A stretch of DNA of 64,000 bases from Solidesulfovibrio alcoholivorans DSM 5433 (GCF_000702665.1 NZ_JNJA01000019.1:1-64000); one strand, 5' to 3'. Numbered from the stretch's first letter, positions 42,354 through 52,532 are shown. Notes: generated by a model from the sequence alone, not told the origin. Translations and numbers: made by a program.

Positions 42354-43286
42354 CTACCAGCTTCCCGAGGACCCGCCGCCGCCGAAGGAGCCGCCGCCGC
42401 CGGAAAAACCGCCGCCGCCCGATGACCCGCCGCCGCCGCCGACATAAAACCCGCCGCCGCCGCCCCGGCCCGAACTGAAAAGCCATGGCCCGACGAGCCC
42501 GAGCACCACCCCGGCCACGCAGAGAAGCCCCAGAAAGCCGAGCCCCAGACCGAAAAGCGCGCCCGCCCCGGGCAGTACCAAGCCGAAGATTCCGGCCCGC
42601 GCCAGCGCCGGCAGCCGCGACAGGAAGGCCGTGAGCAACATCGCCAGGATGAAAAGTCCGAACACGGCGTTGTCGTCATGGCCGGAGCCCTTGGCGTTAT
42701 GTTCCGGCCCGCCCTTGTATTCGCCGCGCACGGCTTCCATGATCGCGGACACGCCGCTTTCGATGCCGGCGTCGAAATGCCCGGTCTTGAACGCCGGGAC
42801 AATGGCGTAGTCGATGATGCGCCCGGACAAGGCGTCCGTCAGCCGCCCCTCCAGCCCGTAGCCCACCTCGATGCGCACCTTGCGGTCGCCCTTGGAGACG
42901 AGCAGCAGCACGCCGTTGTCCTTGCCTTTCTGGCCGATGCCCCAGGCCTGAGCCACCTTGATCGAATACTCCTCCAGGGACTCGCCCTCGAGCGAGGGGA
43001 TGGTCAGCACCACCACCTGCGTGGAATCCGACCGCTCGAAATCGGCCAGCTTGGCATCGATGTCGCGCACGGCGTCCGGCGAAAGCATGTGCGCCGTATC
43101 CACCACCCGCCCAGTCAGGCGCGGCACACCGAGGGCGGCGGCGGATGTGGTGGAGAGGAGAGAGGAAAAGAGCAGGAGGAAGAAGAGGAAGATGCCTCCG
43201 GCGGCCAGGAGGGGCACTGCCCCTCCTGGACCTCCCGAACGGGGGGAGGTGGGCGGGTCGGGGCGGACGGATGGGAGCAGGGGCAT
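42354..43286 (-). CDS. TPM-domain (YgcG-type) protein with repeat-encoded N terminus
   Basis: The 310-residue protein has a signal segment (hydrophobic about 32-52), a TPM domain (TGRVVDTAHMLSPDAVRDIDAKL, then VGYGLEGRLTDALSGRIIDYAIVP), one or two membrane helices and a Gly/Ser-rich tail typical of YgcG proteins. GGAGG lies 6 nt before the ATG at 43286. Codons 13-31 coincide with type B repeat copy 5, so a stretch of the n-region of the signal sequence is encoded by a dispersed repeat. Its operon partners are LemA and another TPM protein. Confidence 0.85.
   Translation of the reverse strand: MPLLPSVRPDPPTSPRSGGPGGAVPLLAAGGIFLFFLLLFSSLLSTTSAAALGVPRLTGRVVDTAHMLSPDAVRDIDAKLADFERSDSTQVVVLTIPSLEGESLEEYSIKVAQAWGIGQKGKDNGVLLLVSKGDRKVRIEVGYGLEGRLTDALSGRIIDYAIVPAFKTGHFDAGIESGVSAIMEAVRGEYKGGPEHNAKGSGHDDNAVFGLFILAMLLTAFLSRLPALARAGIFGLVLPGAGALFGLGLGFLGLLCVAGVVLGLVGPWLFSSGRGGGGGFYVGGGGGSSGGGGFSGGGGSFGGGGSSGSW
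43194..43250 (+). repeat. Dispersed intergenic repeat type B, copy 5 (inside a coding region)
   Basis: It begins GCCTCCGGCGGCCAGGAGGG, then GCACTGCCCCTCCTGGACC and a G run. Unlike the other copies it is inside a gene, where its minus strand encodes residues 13-31 of the TPM protein. It faces copy 6 in inverted orientation. Confidence 0.75.
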
Positions 43287-43360
43287 GGGGCCTCCGTGAA
43301 AATCGACAGGGGAAAAACAAGGGCCGGCGATGATGCGACCGGCGGCATGCTTTCCCCTTA

Positions 43361-43413
43361 CCCCCCTTCGAGGGGGTCCGGGGGGGCATCATGCCCCCCC
43401 GGCCGCCGGAGGC
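43361..43413 (-). repeat. Dispersed intergenic repeat type B, copy 6
   Basis: In reverse orientation it begins GCCTCCGGCGGCCGGGGGGGC, then an ATGATGCC-type loop and CCCCGGACC. It lies between lemA and the TPM gene, 110 bp from copy 5 and inverted to it, so 43194-43413 has 13-bp terminal inverted repeats. Confidence 0.7.
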
Positions 43414-43433
43414 CTCTTAATTATTTCTTTCTC

Positions 43434-44018
43434 CTAAAACTTCACCTTGGGCGCTTGTTTGGCGGCTTCGTCGGCCTTGAAGTATTCCTTGGCCTTGAGG
43501 TGCAGCAGGAGGGAATTGGTGAGGGAGTTGGGGAAGGTGCGGATGGAGGCGTTGTAGGTCTCCACGGCCTGGTTGTAGCGTTGCCGGGCCACGTTGATGC
43601 GGTTCTCCGTGCCTTCGAGCTGGTTTTGCAGGTCGCGGAAGTTCTGGTCGGCCTTGAGCTGCGGGTAGTTTTCCACCACGGCGAGCAGGCGGGACAGCGA
43701 GGACTGCATCTGCCCCTGCGCCTGCTGGAAGGCGGCCATGGCTTGCGGGTCGGCCAGGGTTTCGGGGGTGATTTTGACCTGCGTGGCCTTGGCCCTGGCG
43801 TCGACCACGGCGGTCAGGGTGTCCTTTTCGTGGCTGGCGTAGCCTTTGACCGTCTCCACGAGGTTGGGGACAAGGTCCATGCGGCGTTGCAGGGCGGATT
43901 CCACGTTGCCCCAGGCGGCGTTGACCGCCTCCTCATTGGTCTGCATCTGGTTGTAGCCGCAGCCGGAAAGGCCGGCCAGGACGAGGATGGCGCACAGCAG
44001 TCTGGCGAGTCGGGTCAT
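43434..44018 (-). CDS. lemA: LemA-family membrane protein
   Basis: The 194-residue protein has a lipoprotein-like signal peptide ending LAGLSGC and then the LemA fold: NEEAVNAAWGNVESALQRRMDLVPNLVETVKGYASHE at about 28-64 is the family hallmark. CAAGGAG lies about 6 nt before the ATG. LemA is frequently linked with TPM-domain proteins, as here, where the two genes follow on the same strand. Its role is unresolved, perhaps in envelope homeostasis. Confidence 0.92.
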   Translation of the reverse strand: MTRLARLLCAILVLAGLSGCGYNQMQTNEEAVNAAWGNVESALQRRMDLVPNLVETVKGYASHEKDTLTAVVDARAKATQVKITPETLADPQAMAAFQQAQGQMQSSLSRLLAVVENYPQLKADQNFRDLQNQLEGTENRINVARQRYNQAVETYNASIRTFPNSLTNSLLLHLKAKEYFKADEAAKQAPKVKF

Positions 44019-44251
44019 GGGCTCTCCTTGGCGGGAATACGGATAATGAAAGCACCATAAGCCCTGGGGCAGCCTTGGGCAAGGCCTTCCCAGGGAAAGC
44101 GTCTCCCCGTTTGGCAGGATCGGACAATTTTTATCCCGGATTAGGCGTTTTTCCCCACCCGTGGTTCGAGTATTCAGGCTCCATCTCCAGGGCCGCCTCC
44201 AACGGCGGAGACGGCCAAACCCGAATGCTCCGGCAAAAGGAGAAGCTCCCC

Positions 44252-45454
44252 ATGCTGTATCGGACCATGCCAAAAAACGGAGACAGGCTCTCCATTCTCG
44301 GTTTCGGCTGCATGCGCCTGCCCGCCACGCCCGAAGGGGCCATCGACGAGCCGCGCGCCATCGCCCAGATTCGCGCCGCCATCGACGCGGGCGTCAATTA
44401 CGTCGACACGGCCTGGCCCTACCATGCCGGCGCGAGCGAACCCCTGCTCGGCAAGTCGTTGCGCGACGGCTACCGCGAGCGCGTGAAACTCGCCACCAAG
44501 CTGCCGTCCTGGCTCGTGACCAGCCGCGCGGACATGGACCGGTTCCTCGACGCGCAGCTTTCGCGCCTGGAAACCGACCACATCGACTACTACCTTGTCC
44601 ACGCCCTGGACGGGCCGCTGTGGGACGCGGTCGCAGCCCACGGTGTGGCGGATTTCCTGGACGCGGCCAAGGCCGACGGCCGTATCGTCAACGCCGGTTT
44701 CTCGTTCCACGGCCTGCTGCCGGACTTCAGGCGCATCGTGGACGCCTATCCCTGGATTTTCTGCCAGATCCAGTACAACTACCTGGACCAGCAGTTCCAG
44801 GCCGGCACGGAAGGGCTGCGCTATGCCGCGGCCAAAGGCCTCGGCGTGGTCGTCATGGAACCCCTGCGCGGCGGCATGCTGGCGCGGTCGGCCCCGGCCA
44901 TCGCCGCCCTGTGGGACGAGGCCGGGGCACGGCGCGAGCCCGTGGACTGGGCGTTGCGCTGGGTCTGGAACCACCCCGAGGTCACGCTGCTGCTGTCGGG
45001 CATGAATGAGGAAGCCCACATCGCGCAAAACGTCGCCGTGGCCGGGCAGGCCCTGCCCGGGGCGCTGACCGACGCCGAAACGGCGCTCGTGGACCGCGTC
45101 GCGGCGACCTACAAGGAGCTGCTCAGGGTCGGCTGTACGGGCTGCGGCTACTGCATGCCGTGCCCCATGGGCGTGCAGATTCCCAAGTGCTTCGATGCTT
45201 ACAACGCCCTGCACCTCTCCGGCGATGACGAGTCCGCGAAGTTCCGCTACGTGGTGAGCGTGGGCGGCGTCATCGGCGTGGACGCGCCGGGGTTCGCCTC
45301 GCGGTGCGTGGCCTGCGGCGAGTGCCTGGAGAAGTGCCCGCAGCACATCGAAATCCCCGAGGTGCTCAAGTCCGTGGTCGCCGAACTGGAGGACGAGGGC
45401 GTGCCCGCGCGCATGGAAGCGGCCAGCAAAATGTTCAAGGTCCGGCCGCAGTAG
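44252..45454 (+). CDS. Aldo/keto reductase with C-terminal [4Fe-4S] domain
   Basis: The 400-residue protein has an aldo/keto reductase barrel (SILGFGCMRLPA; DAGVNYVDTAWPYHAGASE with the catalytic Asp and Tyr; DYYLVHAL) extended by two cysteine clusters: GCTGCGYCMPCPMGV (about 297-311) and CVACGECLEKCPQHI (about 351-365). These would bind two [4Fe-4S] clusters and link the NAD(P)H-dependent barrel to iron-sulfur electron transfer. This is a common anaerobe family with unknown substrate. AAGGAG lies 9 nt upstream. Confidence 0.9.
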   Translation: MLYRTMPKNGDRLSILGFGCMRLPATPEGAIDEPRAIAQIRAAIDAGVNYVDTAWPYHAGASEPLLGKSLRDGYRERVKLATKLPSWLVTSRADMDRFLDAQLSRLETDHIDYYLVHALDGPLWDAVAAHGVADFLDAAKADGRIVNAGFSFHGLLPDFRRIVDAYPWIFCQIQYNYLDQQFQAGTEGLRYAAAKGLGVVVMEPLRGGMLARSAPAIAALWDEAGARREPVDWALRWVWNHPEVTLLLSGMNEEAHIAQNVAVAGQALPGALTDAETALVDRVAATYKELLRVGCTGCGYCMPCPMGVQIPKCFDAYNALHLSGDDESAKFRYVVSVGGVIGVDAPGFASRCVACGECLEKCPQHIEIPEVLKSVVAELEDEGVPARMEAASKMFKVRPQ

Positions 45455-45651
45455 GGCGCGCCGCAAGCGCCGGAAGGCGCGGCCGTTGGGCCGCTTCCGA
45501 CGTTGCGCGCGGTATGCGTCCATGAAACAAGACGCGGACGTCGTCCGAAAAAACAGTATCCTCGAATCCTGCATCCGAACGTCGCATTCCCCGAGGCGGC
45601 CTTGTGCGCCGCCTTGGGGATCACTGCCGTATACGGCGAGGGAACGGATTG

Positions 45652-46962
45652 ATGAAAATCCTCTATTACGATTGCCGCGCCGGCATCAGCGGCGACATGA
45701 ACCTGGCCGCCATGCTCCATCTCGGCGTGGACCCCGCGCATCTGCGCATCGCCCTGTCAAAGCTCGGCCTTGACGCGGAATTCGACCTGCGCGTGGCGCA
45801 AGCGGCAAAAAACGGCATCGCCGGCCTGCGCGTGGATGTGGTCCTTGCGGATGGCACGCCTGCGGACGCCGCGCCCGGTCACGACCATGACCACGACCAT
45901 GACCACGACCACGACCATGGGCATGACCAGCTGCACGAGCACGACCATGGCCATGGGCACCGCCACCATGCGCACGCCCATGGCGGGCATGGCCATGCGC
46001 ACGGGTCGCACCGGTCGCTTCGCGACATCGAGGCGATCATCGAGGGCAGCGGCCTGGACGCGGCGGTGCGCCGCACGAGCCTCGCCATCTTCCGCCGCCT
46101 GGCCGCGGCCGAGGCCAAGGTGCACGGCGTCGCCGTGGAGGCGGTCCATTTCCACGAAGTCGGGGCGACGGACGCGCTGGTGGACATCGTGGGCGCGGCC
46201 GTCTGCCGCCACGCGCTTGACGTGGACGCGGTCTGGAGCTCGCCGGTGGAACTCGGCGGCGGCTTTGCGCGCTGCGCCCACGGCGTCATTCCCGTGCCGG
46301 CCCCGGCCACGGTGGAACTGCTCCATGGCATTCCAACCACGCACGGGGCGGTCCCGGCCGAGACCGCCACGCCGACCGGCGCGGCCATTATCGCGACGCT
46401 CGCCGACCGCTTCACCGCCGCGCCGGCCCTGACCACGGAAAGGACCGGCTACGGCGTCGGCCACCGCGACATGGCCATCCCCAACCTCCTGCGCGTGCAT
46501 TTGGCGCGCGCGGAGGTGGCGTCCTCCAGCCCCTGCCGGCTGTTGCAATGCAACATCGACGACATGAGCGCGGAGCTGCTCGGCGCGGTCCTGGACCTGC
46601 TCATGGACGCCGGGGCCATGGACGTGCATTTCACGCCCATCGTCATGAAAAAGAGCCGGCCGGCCACGTGCCTGTCCCTGCTGTGCGGCGAGGACGACGC
46701 GGCGCAGTTTACGGAAATGCTCCTGCGGCACACGACCACGCTTGGCGTGAAAAGCTTCCCCCTGGACAAGACGGCGCTCGAAACCGCCTTCGAGACCCTG
46801 GACACGCCCCTTGGCCCGGTGACCATGAAAAACGCCCTCATGGGCGGGGCGGTGCTGCGCGCCAAGCCGGAATTCGAGGACTGCCGGCGGCTGGCCAGGG
46901 CGCACAACCTGCCGCTGACGGCGGTCTACGCCGCTATCGCCGCGTGCCGGAAGCCGTCGTGA
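45652..46962 (+). CDS. larC: Nickel-pincer cofactor biosynthesis protein LarC with His-rich insert
   Basis: The 436-residue protein inserts nickel into the pyridinium-dithiocarboxylate nucleotide to form the nickel-pincer cofactor. It begins MKILYYDCRAGISGDMNLAAML and has HFHEVGATDALVDIVGAA and MDVHFTPIVMKKSRPA. Residues 77-120 form an insert with 21 histidines alternating with Asp, Gly and Ala, likely to bind or store nickel. GAGGG precedes the ATG. The stop overlaps the GTG start of the LarE-LarB fusion. No lactate racemase LarA is in the window. Confidence 0.94.
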   Translation: MKILYYDCRAGISGDMNLAAMLHLGVDPAHLRIALSKLGLDAEFDLRVAQAAKNGIAGLRVDVVLADGTPADAAPGHDHDHDHDHDHDHGHDQLHEHDHGHGHRHHAHAHGGHGHAHGSHRSLRDIEAIIEGSGLDAAVRRTSLAIFRRLAAAEAKVHGVAVEAVHFHEVGATDALVDIVGAAVCRHALDVDAVWSSPVELGGGFARCAHGVIPVPAPATVELLHGIPTTHGAVPAETATPTGAAIIATLADRFTAAPALTTERTGYGVGHRDMAIPNLLRVHLARAEVASSSPCRLLQCNIDDMSAELLGAVLDLLMDAGAMDVHFTPIVMKKSRPATCLSLLCGEDDAAQFTEMLLRHTTTLGVKSFPLDKTALETAFETLDTPLGPVTMKNALMGGAVLRAKPEFEDCRRLARAHNLPLTAVYAAIAACRKPS

Positions 46963-48581
46963 GCGTGGCGCACGATCTTCCGGCCGGGGCGCGGGAACGG
47001 GCCGATGCCCTGCGCCGCGCCCTTGGCGCTATGGGCCGCGTGCTCGTGGCCTTTTCCGGGGGCGTGGACAGCACGTTTCTCTTGCGCGCCGCCCTGGACG
47101 CCCTGGGGGCGGAGAACGTCCTGGCCGTGACCCTGGACCCGCCCTATGCCGCGCGCAGCGAAATCGGCGAGGCCGTGCGCCTGGCCGCGAGCCTCGGCGC
47201 GTCGCGGCACACGCTTGTGGACGTGCCGTTTCCCGAGGCCCTGCGCGACAATCCCCCCGAGCGCTGCTACCTGTGCAAGCGCCTGCTTTTCGCGCGCCTG
47301 CTCGAAATCGCCGCCGCGGCGGACGTCGCCCATGTGCTCGACGGCACCAACCGCGACGACCTCGGCGACCACCGCCCCGGGCGCAAGGCCCTGGCCGAGC
47401 TCGGCATCGTCAGCCCGCTGCTGGACGCCGGCCTGGCAAAGGCCGACATCCGCGCCCTGTCCCGGGAGTGGAGGCTGCCCACCTGGGACAAGCCTGCCGC
47501 TCCGTGCCTGCTCACGCGCCTGCCGCATGGCGCGTCCGTGGACGCGGCGGTCCTGGCGCGCATCGAACAGGGCGAGGCGCTGCTTCGCGAACTCGGTTTT
47601 CCCGGTGCGCGCCTGCGCCTGCACGGCGACCTCGCCCGCATCGAGGCCCCGGCGGCGCGCCTGGGCGAACTGGTCGCGGCCGCTGCCGCAAGCGGCCTGG
47701 CCGAACGCCTCGGCCGCCTCGGCTGCCGTTTCGTGACCGTGGACCTTGCCGGCTACCGCATGGGCAGCCAAAACGAACCCGCCACAGGCGGAGACAAGAC
47801 GGATTCCCGAGCGATGGACACCCAAGAAAATCTGTTTGCGCTGCTGACCGCCGTGAAAAACGGCGAACTGGACGTCGCTGCCGGCATGGAGCGCCTGCGC
47901 GACCTGCCGTATCTGGAAATGGGCCATACCAAGATCGATCTGCACCGGCCGCTTAGAAACGGCTTTCCCGAGGTGGTCTACGCCGCGGGCAAGACGGCCG
48001 GTCAGGTCGTCGAGATCTTCATCCGCCTGCGCGACCGTGGGCCGGTGCTCGCCACGCGCGTGCCCGAGGAAACCGCGAGCCGGGTGCTTGCGGCCTGCCC
48101 CGAGGCCAGGCACAACCCTCTGGGGCGCACCCTGACCATGGGCGAGGATCAGGTGGTGTTCGGCGAAGGGGAGATCGGCGTGGTCACGGCCGGCACCTCG
48201 GACCTGCCCGTGGCCGAGGAGGCGCTCGAGACCTGCCGCATGTTCGGCCACCGCGCCTTTCTCGTCAGCGACGTGGGCGTGGCCGGCCTGCACCGGCTGC
48301 TCGACCGCATCGACCTCCTGCGCCGGGCGCGGGCGCTCATCGTCATCGCCGGCATGGAAGGTGCGCTGGCGAGCGTGGTCGGGGGGCTCGTCGCCCAGCC
48401 GGTGGTGGCCGTGCCCACTTCCGTGGGCTACGGCGCGGCCCTGTCCGGGTTCACGGCGCTTTGCGGCATGCTCACCTCCTGCGCCAGCGGCGTGACCGTG
48501 GTCAACATCGACAACGGCTTCGGCGCGGCCTGCGCCGCCTGCCGCATCAACACCCTGTGCCGCCAGGGGCAGGACGCATAG
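46959..48581 (+). CDS. larE-larB: LarE-LarB fusion protein (nickel-pincer cofactor biosynthesis)
   Basis: The 540-residue protein is one continuous frame. Residues 1-275 are LarE, an ATP-dependent sulfur transferase, with the PP-loop SGGVDST (33-39) and three cysteines in ERCYLCK (103, 106) and PAAPCLLTR (183), the pattern of LarE enzymes that hold a [4Fe-4S] cluster. Residues 286-540 are LarB, which carboxylates and hydrolyses nicotinic acid adenine dinucleotide: LRDLPYLEMGHTKIDLHR, then VGYGAALSGFTALCGMLTSCASG. The GTG overlaps the larC stop. In the best-known species LarB and LarE are separate proteins. Confidence 0.92.
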   Translation: MSVAHDLPAGARERADALRRALGAMGRVLVAFSGGVDSTFLLRAALDALGAENVLAVTLDPPYAARSEIGEAVRLAASLGASRHTLVDVPFPEALRDNPPERCYLCKRLLFARLLEIAAAADVAHVLDGTNRDDLGDHRPGRKALAELGIVSPLLDAGLAKADIRALSREWRLPTWDKPAAPCLLTRLPHGASVDAAVLARIEQGEALLRELGFPGARLRLHGDLARIEAPAARLGELVAAAAASGLAERLGRLGCRFVTVDLAGYRMGSQNEPATGGDKTDSRAMDTQENLFALLTAVKNGELDVAAGMERLRDLPYLEMGHTKIDLHRPLRNGFPEVVYAAGKTAGQVVEIFIRLRDRGPVLATRVPEETASRVLAACPEARHNPLGRTLTMGEDQVVFGEGEIGVVTAGTSDLPVAEEALETCRMFGHRAFLVSDVGVAGLHRLLDRIDLLRRARALIVIAGMEGALASVVGGLVAQPVVAVPTSVGYGAALSGFTALCGMLTSCASGVTVVNIDNGFGAACAACRINTLCRQGQDA

Positions 48582-48644
48582 GAAGCGGGGCAGGGCGACG
48601 CGGTGTCGCCCCGGCGGACGGGGAGAACCCCAGGCCCGCACGCA

Positions 48645-48686
48645 GCAAACGGCCGGCGCATCCACAAGGATGCGCCGGCCGTTTGC
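48645..48686. terminator. 19-bp perfect hairpin between convergent genes
   Basis: GCAAACGGCCGGCGCATCC pairs exactly with GGATGCGCCGGCCGTTTGC around ACAA. It lies 63 bp after the larE-larB stop and about 55 bp before the M48 protease stop, so it probably serves both. Confidence 0.75.
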
Positions 48687-48740
48687 GTTCGCATTGCATG
48701 CCGGCAGAGGCCCGACACGGCGCGGCCGTGCGGGAATGCC

Positions 48741-50207
48741 TTAAAAAGACTTCGTCTTCCAGAATTCGGAGCGTCTCTTGAGCGTCTCTTCGAGCTTGGC
48801 CAGTTCGCGCCGGTCGTCGTCGCTCTTGGCCGCGGCCTTGGCCTTTTCCAGCTGGAACTTCACCTGGCGCGGGTTGTTTTCGTAGATGGCGGCGTAGGTC
48901 AGGTTGAGGTAGGCGTGGAAGACGTCGCCGGCCTGGCCGAGAATCTGGCCGTAGGTGGCCCGGATCTCGGCGTTTTCCGGCACCCGCAGCCGCACCTGTT
49001 CGAGGTAGGCGGCCGCGGCCTTGTAGTTGCCTTCCTGGGCCAGCATGCGGCCGTATTCATAGTTGGCGTCGATGTCTTTGGGATTGGCCCGCAGCGCCGC
49101 CTCGAGCAGGGACTTGGCCCGGGCGAAGTCGCGGACCTTCAGGAAATAGCGGCCCGATTCGCGGAGCACCAGCGGGTCGTTGCCGCCGCAGGCCAGGGCC
49201 GCCTCGAAAGCCGAGCGCGCCTGGGCCACGTCCTCGAGGGAACGGGACAGGGCGACGGCCAGCCCGAGTTTGTCCAGGCACGTGGCCTTGTCCCCGAGCT
49301 TGCGGAAATAGGACACGGCGTTTTTGGGGTCGGTGTAGCGGGCGCGCACGAGCATCTGCGCGCGCTTGAAGGCCGCGTCGTTGTCTTTTCTGTCGCGGAT
49401 GTTCGCGGGCATCTTGTTGATGCGGTCTTTCAAGTAGTTGATGCGTTCTTCCAGCCCCGGGTGGGTGCTGAGGTAGGTGGGAATGGTCCCGCCGCCCTGC
49501 ATCCAGCGCAGTTTGCGCAGAATCTCGAACGCGCCGACGAGCCCCTGCGGGGGATAGCCGGCCGCGATCAGGGCGTTCATGCCGACCTGGTCGGCCTCGC
49601 GTTCGTCGTCACGGGAATACTTGAGGTAGGCCTGCGCCGAGGCCGCCTGGGAGCCCATGGCTACGGCCGCGCCGAGGTCCCTGTTGCCCGTGGTCTGCCC
49701 AAGGACCACGCCGGCGAGCACGCCGACGAGCTGGCCGATGGAAAGCGCCTTCATTTCGCCCACGCGCTTGGCGATGTGGCGCTGGCTGACGTGCCCAAGT
49801 TCGTGGGCGAGCACGCCCGCCATTTCGGATTCGTGCTCCATGTTGAGGATCAACCCCGTGAACACGAACACGTAGCCGGCCGGGCCGGCGAAGGCGTTGA
49901 CGGCGTTGTCGTTGATTACGCTGACGGTGATGGGGAAGGACATGGGGGCCTTCACCCCGATCAGCCGGTCCACCACGCCCTTGACGTAGTCGTTGACCTC
50001 GGTGTCCTCGATCAGCGGCATGCGGGCGCGGATGAGCGCGTTGAACTTTTCGCCGAGCTCGCGTTCGTCCTTGAGATCGAAGGAAAACAGGTCGGCCCGT
50101 GCGACGGGCACGGCCAGGATCGAAAAGAGGAGGAGCCAGCCGGCGAGACAGGCCACCCCCATTCGCCACAACACGCCAGAAGCGCAGGGAAAGCTCTGGA
50201 TACGCAT
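48741..50207 (-). CDS. Exported M48 metalloprotease with TPR repeats (BepA-like)
   Basis: The 488-residue protein has a signal peptide (about 16-38), a peptidase M48 domain with zinc motif HELGH at 135-139 and the downstream glutamate in DDEREADQVG, and a C-terminal part with TPR units (for example CGGNDPLVLRESGRYFLKV and YEYGRMLAQEGNYKAAAAYL). The layout matches BepA/YfgC, a periplasmic protease and chaperone for outer-membrane assembly. The ATG at 50207 is one of two possible starts (50162 also in frame). Confidence 0.9.
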   Translation of the reverse strand: MRIQSFPCASGVLWRMGVACLAGWLLLFSILAVPVARADLFSFDLKDERELGEKFNALIRARMPLIEDTEVNDYVKGVVDRLIGVKAPMSFPITVSVINDNAVNAFAGPAGYVFVFTGLILNMEHESEMAGVLAHELGHVSQRHIAKRVGEMKALSIGQLVGVLAGVVLGQTTGNRDLGAAVAMGSQAASAQAYLKYSRDDEREADQVGMNALIAAGYPPQGLVGAFEILRKLRWMQGGGTIPTYLSTHPGLEERINYLKDRINKMPANIRDRKDNDAAFKRAQMLVRARYTDPKNAVSYFRKLGDKATCLDKLGLAVALSRSLEDVAQARSAFEAALACGGNDPLVLRESGRYFLKVRDFARAKSLLEAALRANPKDIDANYEYGRMLAQEGNYKAAAAYLEQVRLRVPENAEIRATYGQILGQAGDVFHAYLNLTYAAIYENNPRQVKFQLEKAKAAAKSDDDRRELAKLEETLKRRSEFWKTKSF

Positions 50208-50358
50208 TCCCGACGCATAGCGCGATCGGGCGGCGTTGAAAAGATGGGGCGCTGACGCGGGGGCGCCTTGTAATGGGCCGGACAGGTTGTGGACAGAAAC
50301 GGCCGGCGTCGTCGACCGGGGCGTGCGCGAAGCCGGCGACGGGGCGTGGCGGCGCGCC

Positions 50359-50811
50359 TCAGTTGCCGGCGTGCCTGGTCAGGAAGATGTCGAGCTGGTT
50401 GGCGAAGGCTTCCCGGTCGCGGTTCCCAAGCGGCGGCGGACCGCCGGTGACCACGCCCGCGCCGCGCAGTTCGTAGAGCAGGTTGCGCATGGCCAGCCGG
50501 CCCTCGATGTTGTCCTTGGTGTACAGCTCGCCCCTGGGGTTCAGCGCATGGGCGTCTTTTTCGATCACCCGGGCGGCGAGCGGAATGTCCGCCGTGATGA
50601 CGAGGTCGCCGGGGAGCACCTGTTCCACGATGGCCGTATCCACCACGTCGAAGCCCTGGCCCACGCGCACGGCGCGGATGTAGGCGGAGGCGGGGACGGT
50701 CAGGGTCTTGTTGGCGACCAGGGTCAGCCCGAGGCGCAGGCGTACGGCGGCGCGGAAAAGGATTTCCTTGATCGGGTTGGGCAGGGCGTCGGCGTCGGCG
50801 TAGATGTGCAT
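50359..50811 (-). CDS. YaiI/YqxD-family (UPF0178) protein
   Basis: The 150-residue protein has a PIN/NYN-like fold of the UPF0178 family: IYADADALPNPIKEILFRAA, then GDLVITADIPLAARVIEK, AHALNPRGELYTKDNI and NQLDIFL. The acidic residues DADA and TADIPLA would be a metal site, but a nuclease role is not established for the family. The ATG at 50811 gives the standard start. Rho lies upstream with a terminator between. Confidence 0.85.
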   Translation of the reverse strand: MHIYADADALPNPIKEILFRAAVRLRLGLTLVANKTLTVPASAYIRAVRVGQGFDVVDTAIVEQVLPGDLVITADIPLAARVIEKDAHALNPRGELYTKDNIEGRLAMRNLLYELRGAGVVTGGPPPLGNRDREAFANQLDIFLTRHAGN

Positions 50812-50834
50812 GGGGACCTTGGGGCGTTGTCGCG

Positions 50835-50888
50835 GCGACGGCCCCCCGGCGACGCAGCGTGAAGCTGGCGTCGCCGGGGGGCCGTCGC
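50835..50888 (-). terminator. 21-bp perfect hairpin downstream of rho
   Basis: Arms at 50835-50855 and 50868-50888 pair exactly around a 12-nt loop, 48 bp after the rho stop codon on the minus strand. It would terminate rho and separate it from the next gene. Confidence 0.75.
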
Positions 50889-50936
50889 GGAAAGCGGCAA
50901 GCCGAGACGCGGAAGCGGCCTGACGCCGCCTCCCGG

Positions 50937-52313
<1,377 letters not shown>

Positions 52314-52532
52314 AGGAATAGCCCGGCGCGGAATAGCGCAATATTGAAGTGAACGATAAAACCCGATGCAGCGTGAATTCAGTATGACCGTTCGCTGAGG
52401 AAGCGGCGAATACTCGCTTGTTTACGGGGACCAGGGTAGTGGAGGACAGACCGGTTATGGCCTGGAACGATCCATATACTTTTTCCGGGGACTGTCAAGG
52501 GCGCGATGGCCCGCGGCCGCAATCGCCCGACA

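Noticed and set aside
45880..46011. Regular GACCAC/CATGAC pattern suggesting tandem repeats or a CRISPR array
   Set aside because: It is the codon pattern of the His-rich insert of LarC, in frame with the gene.
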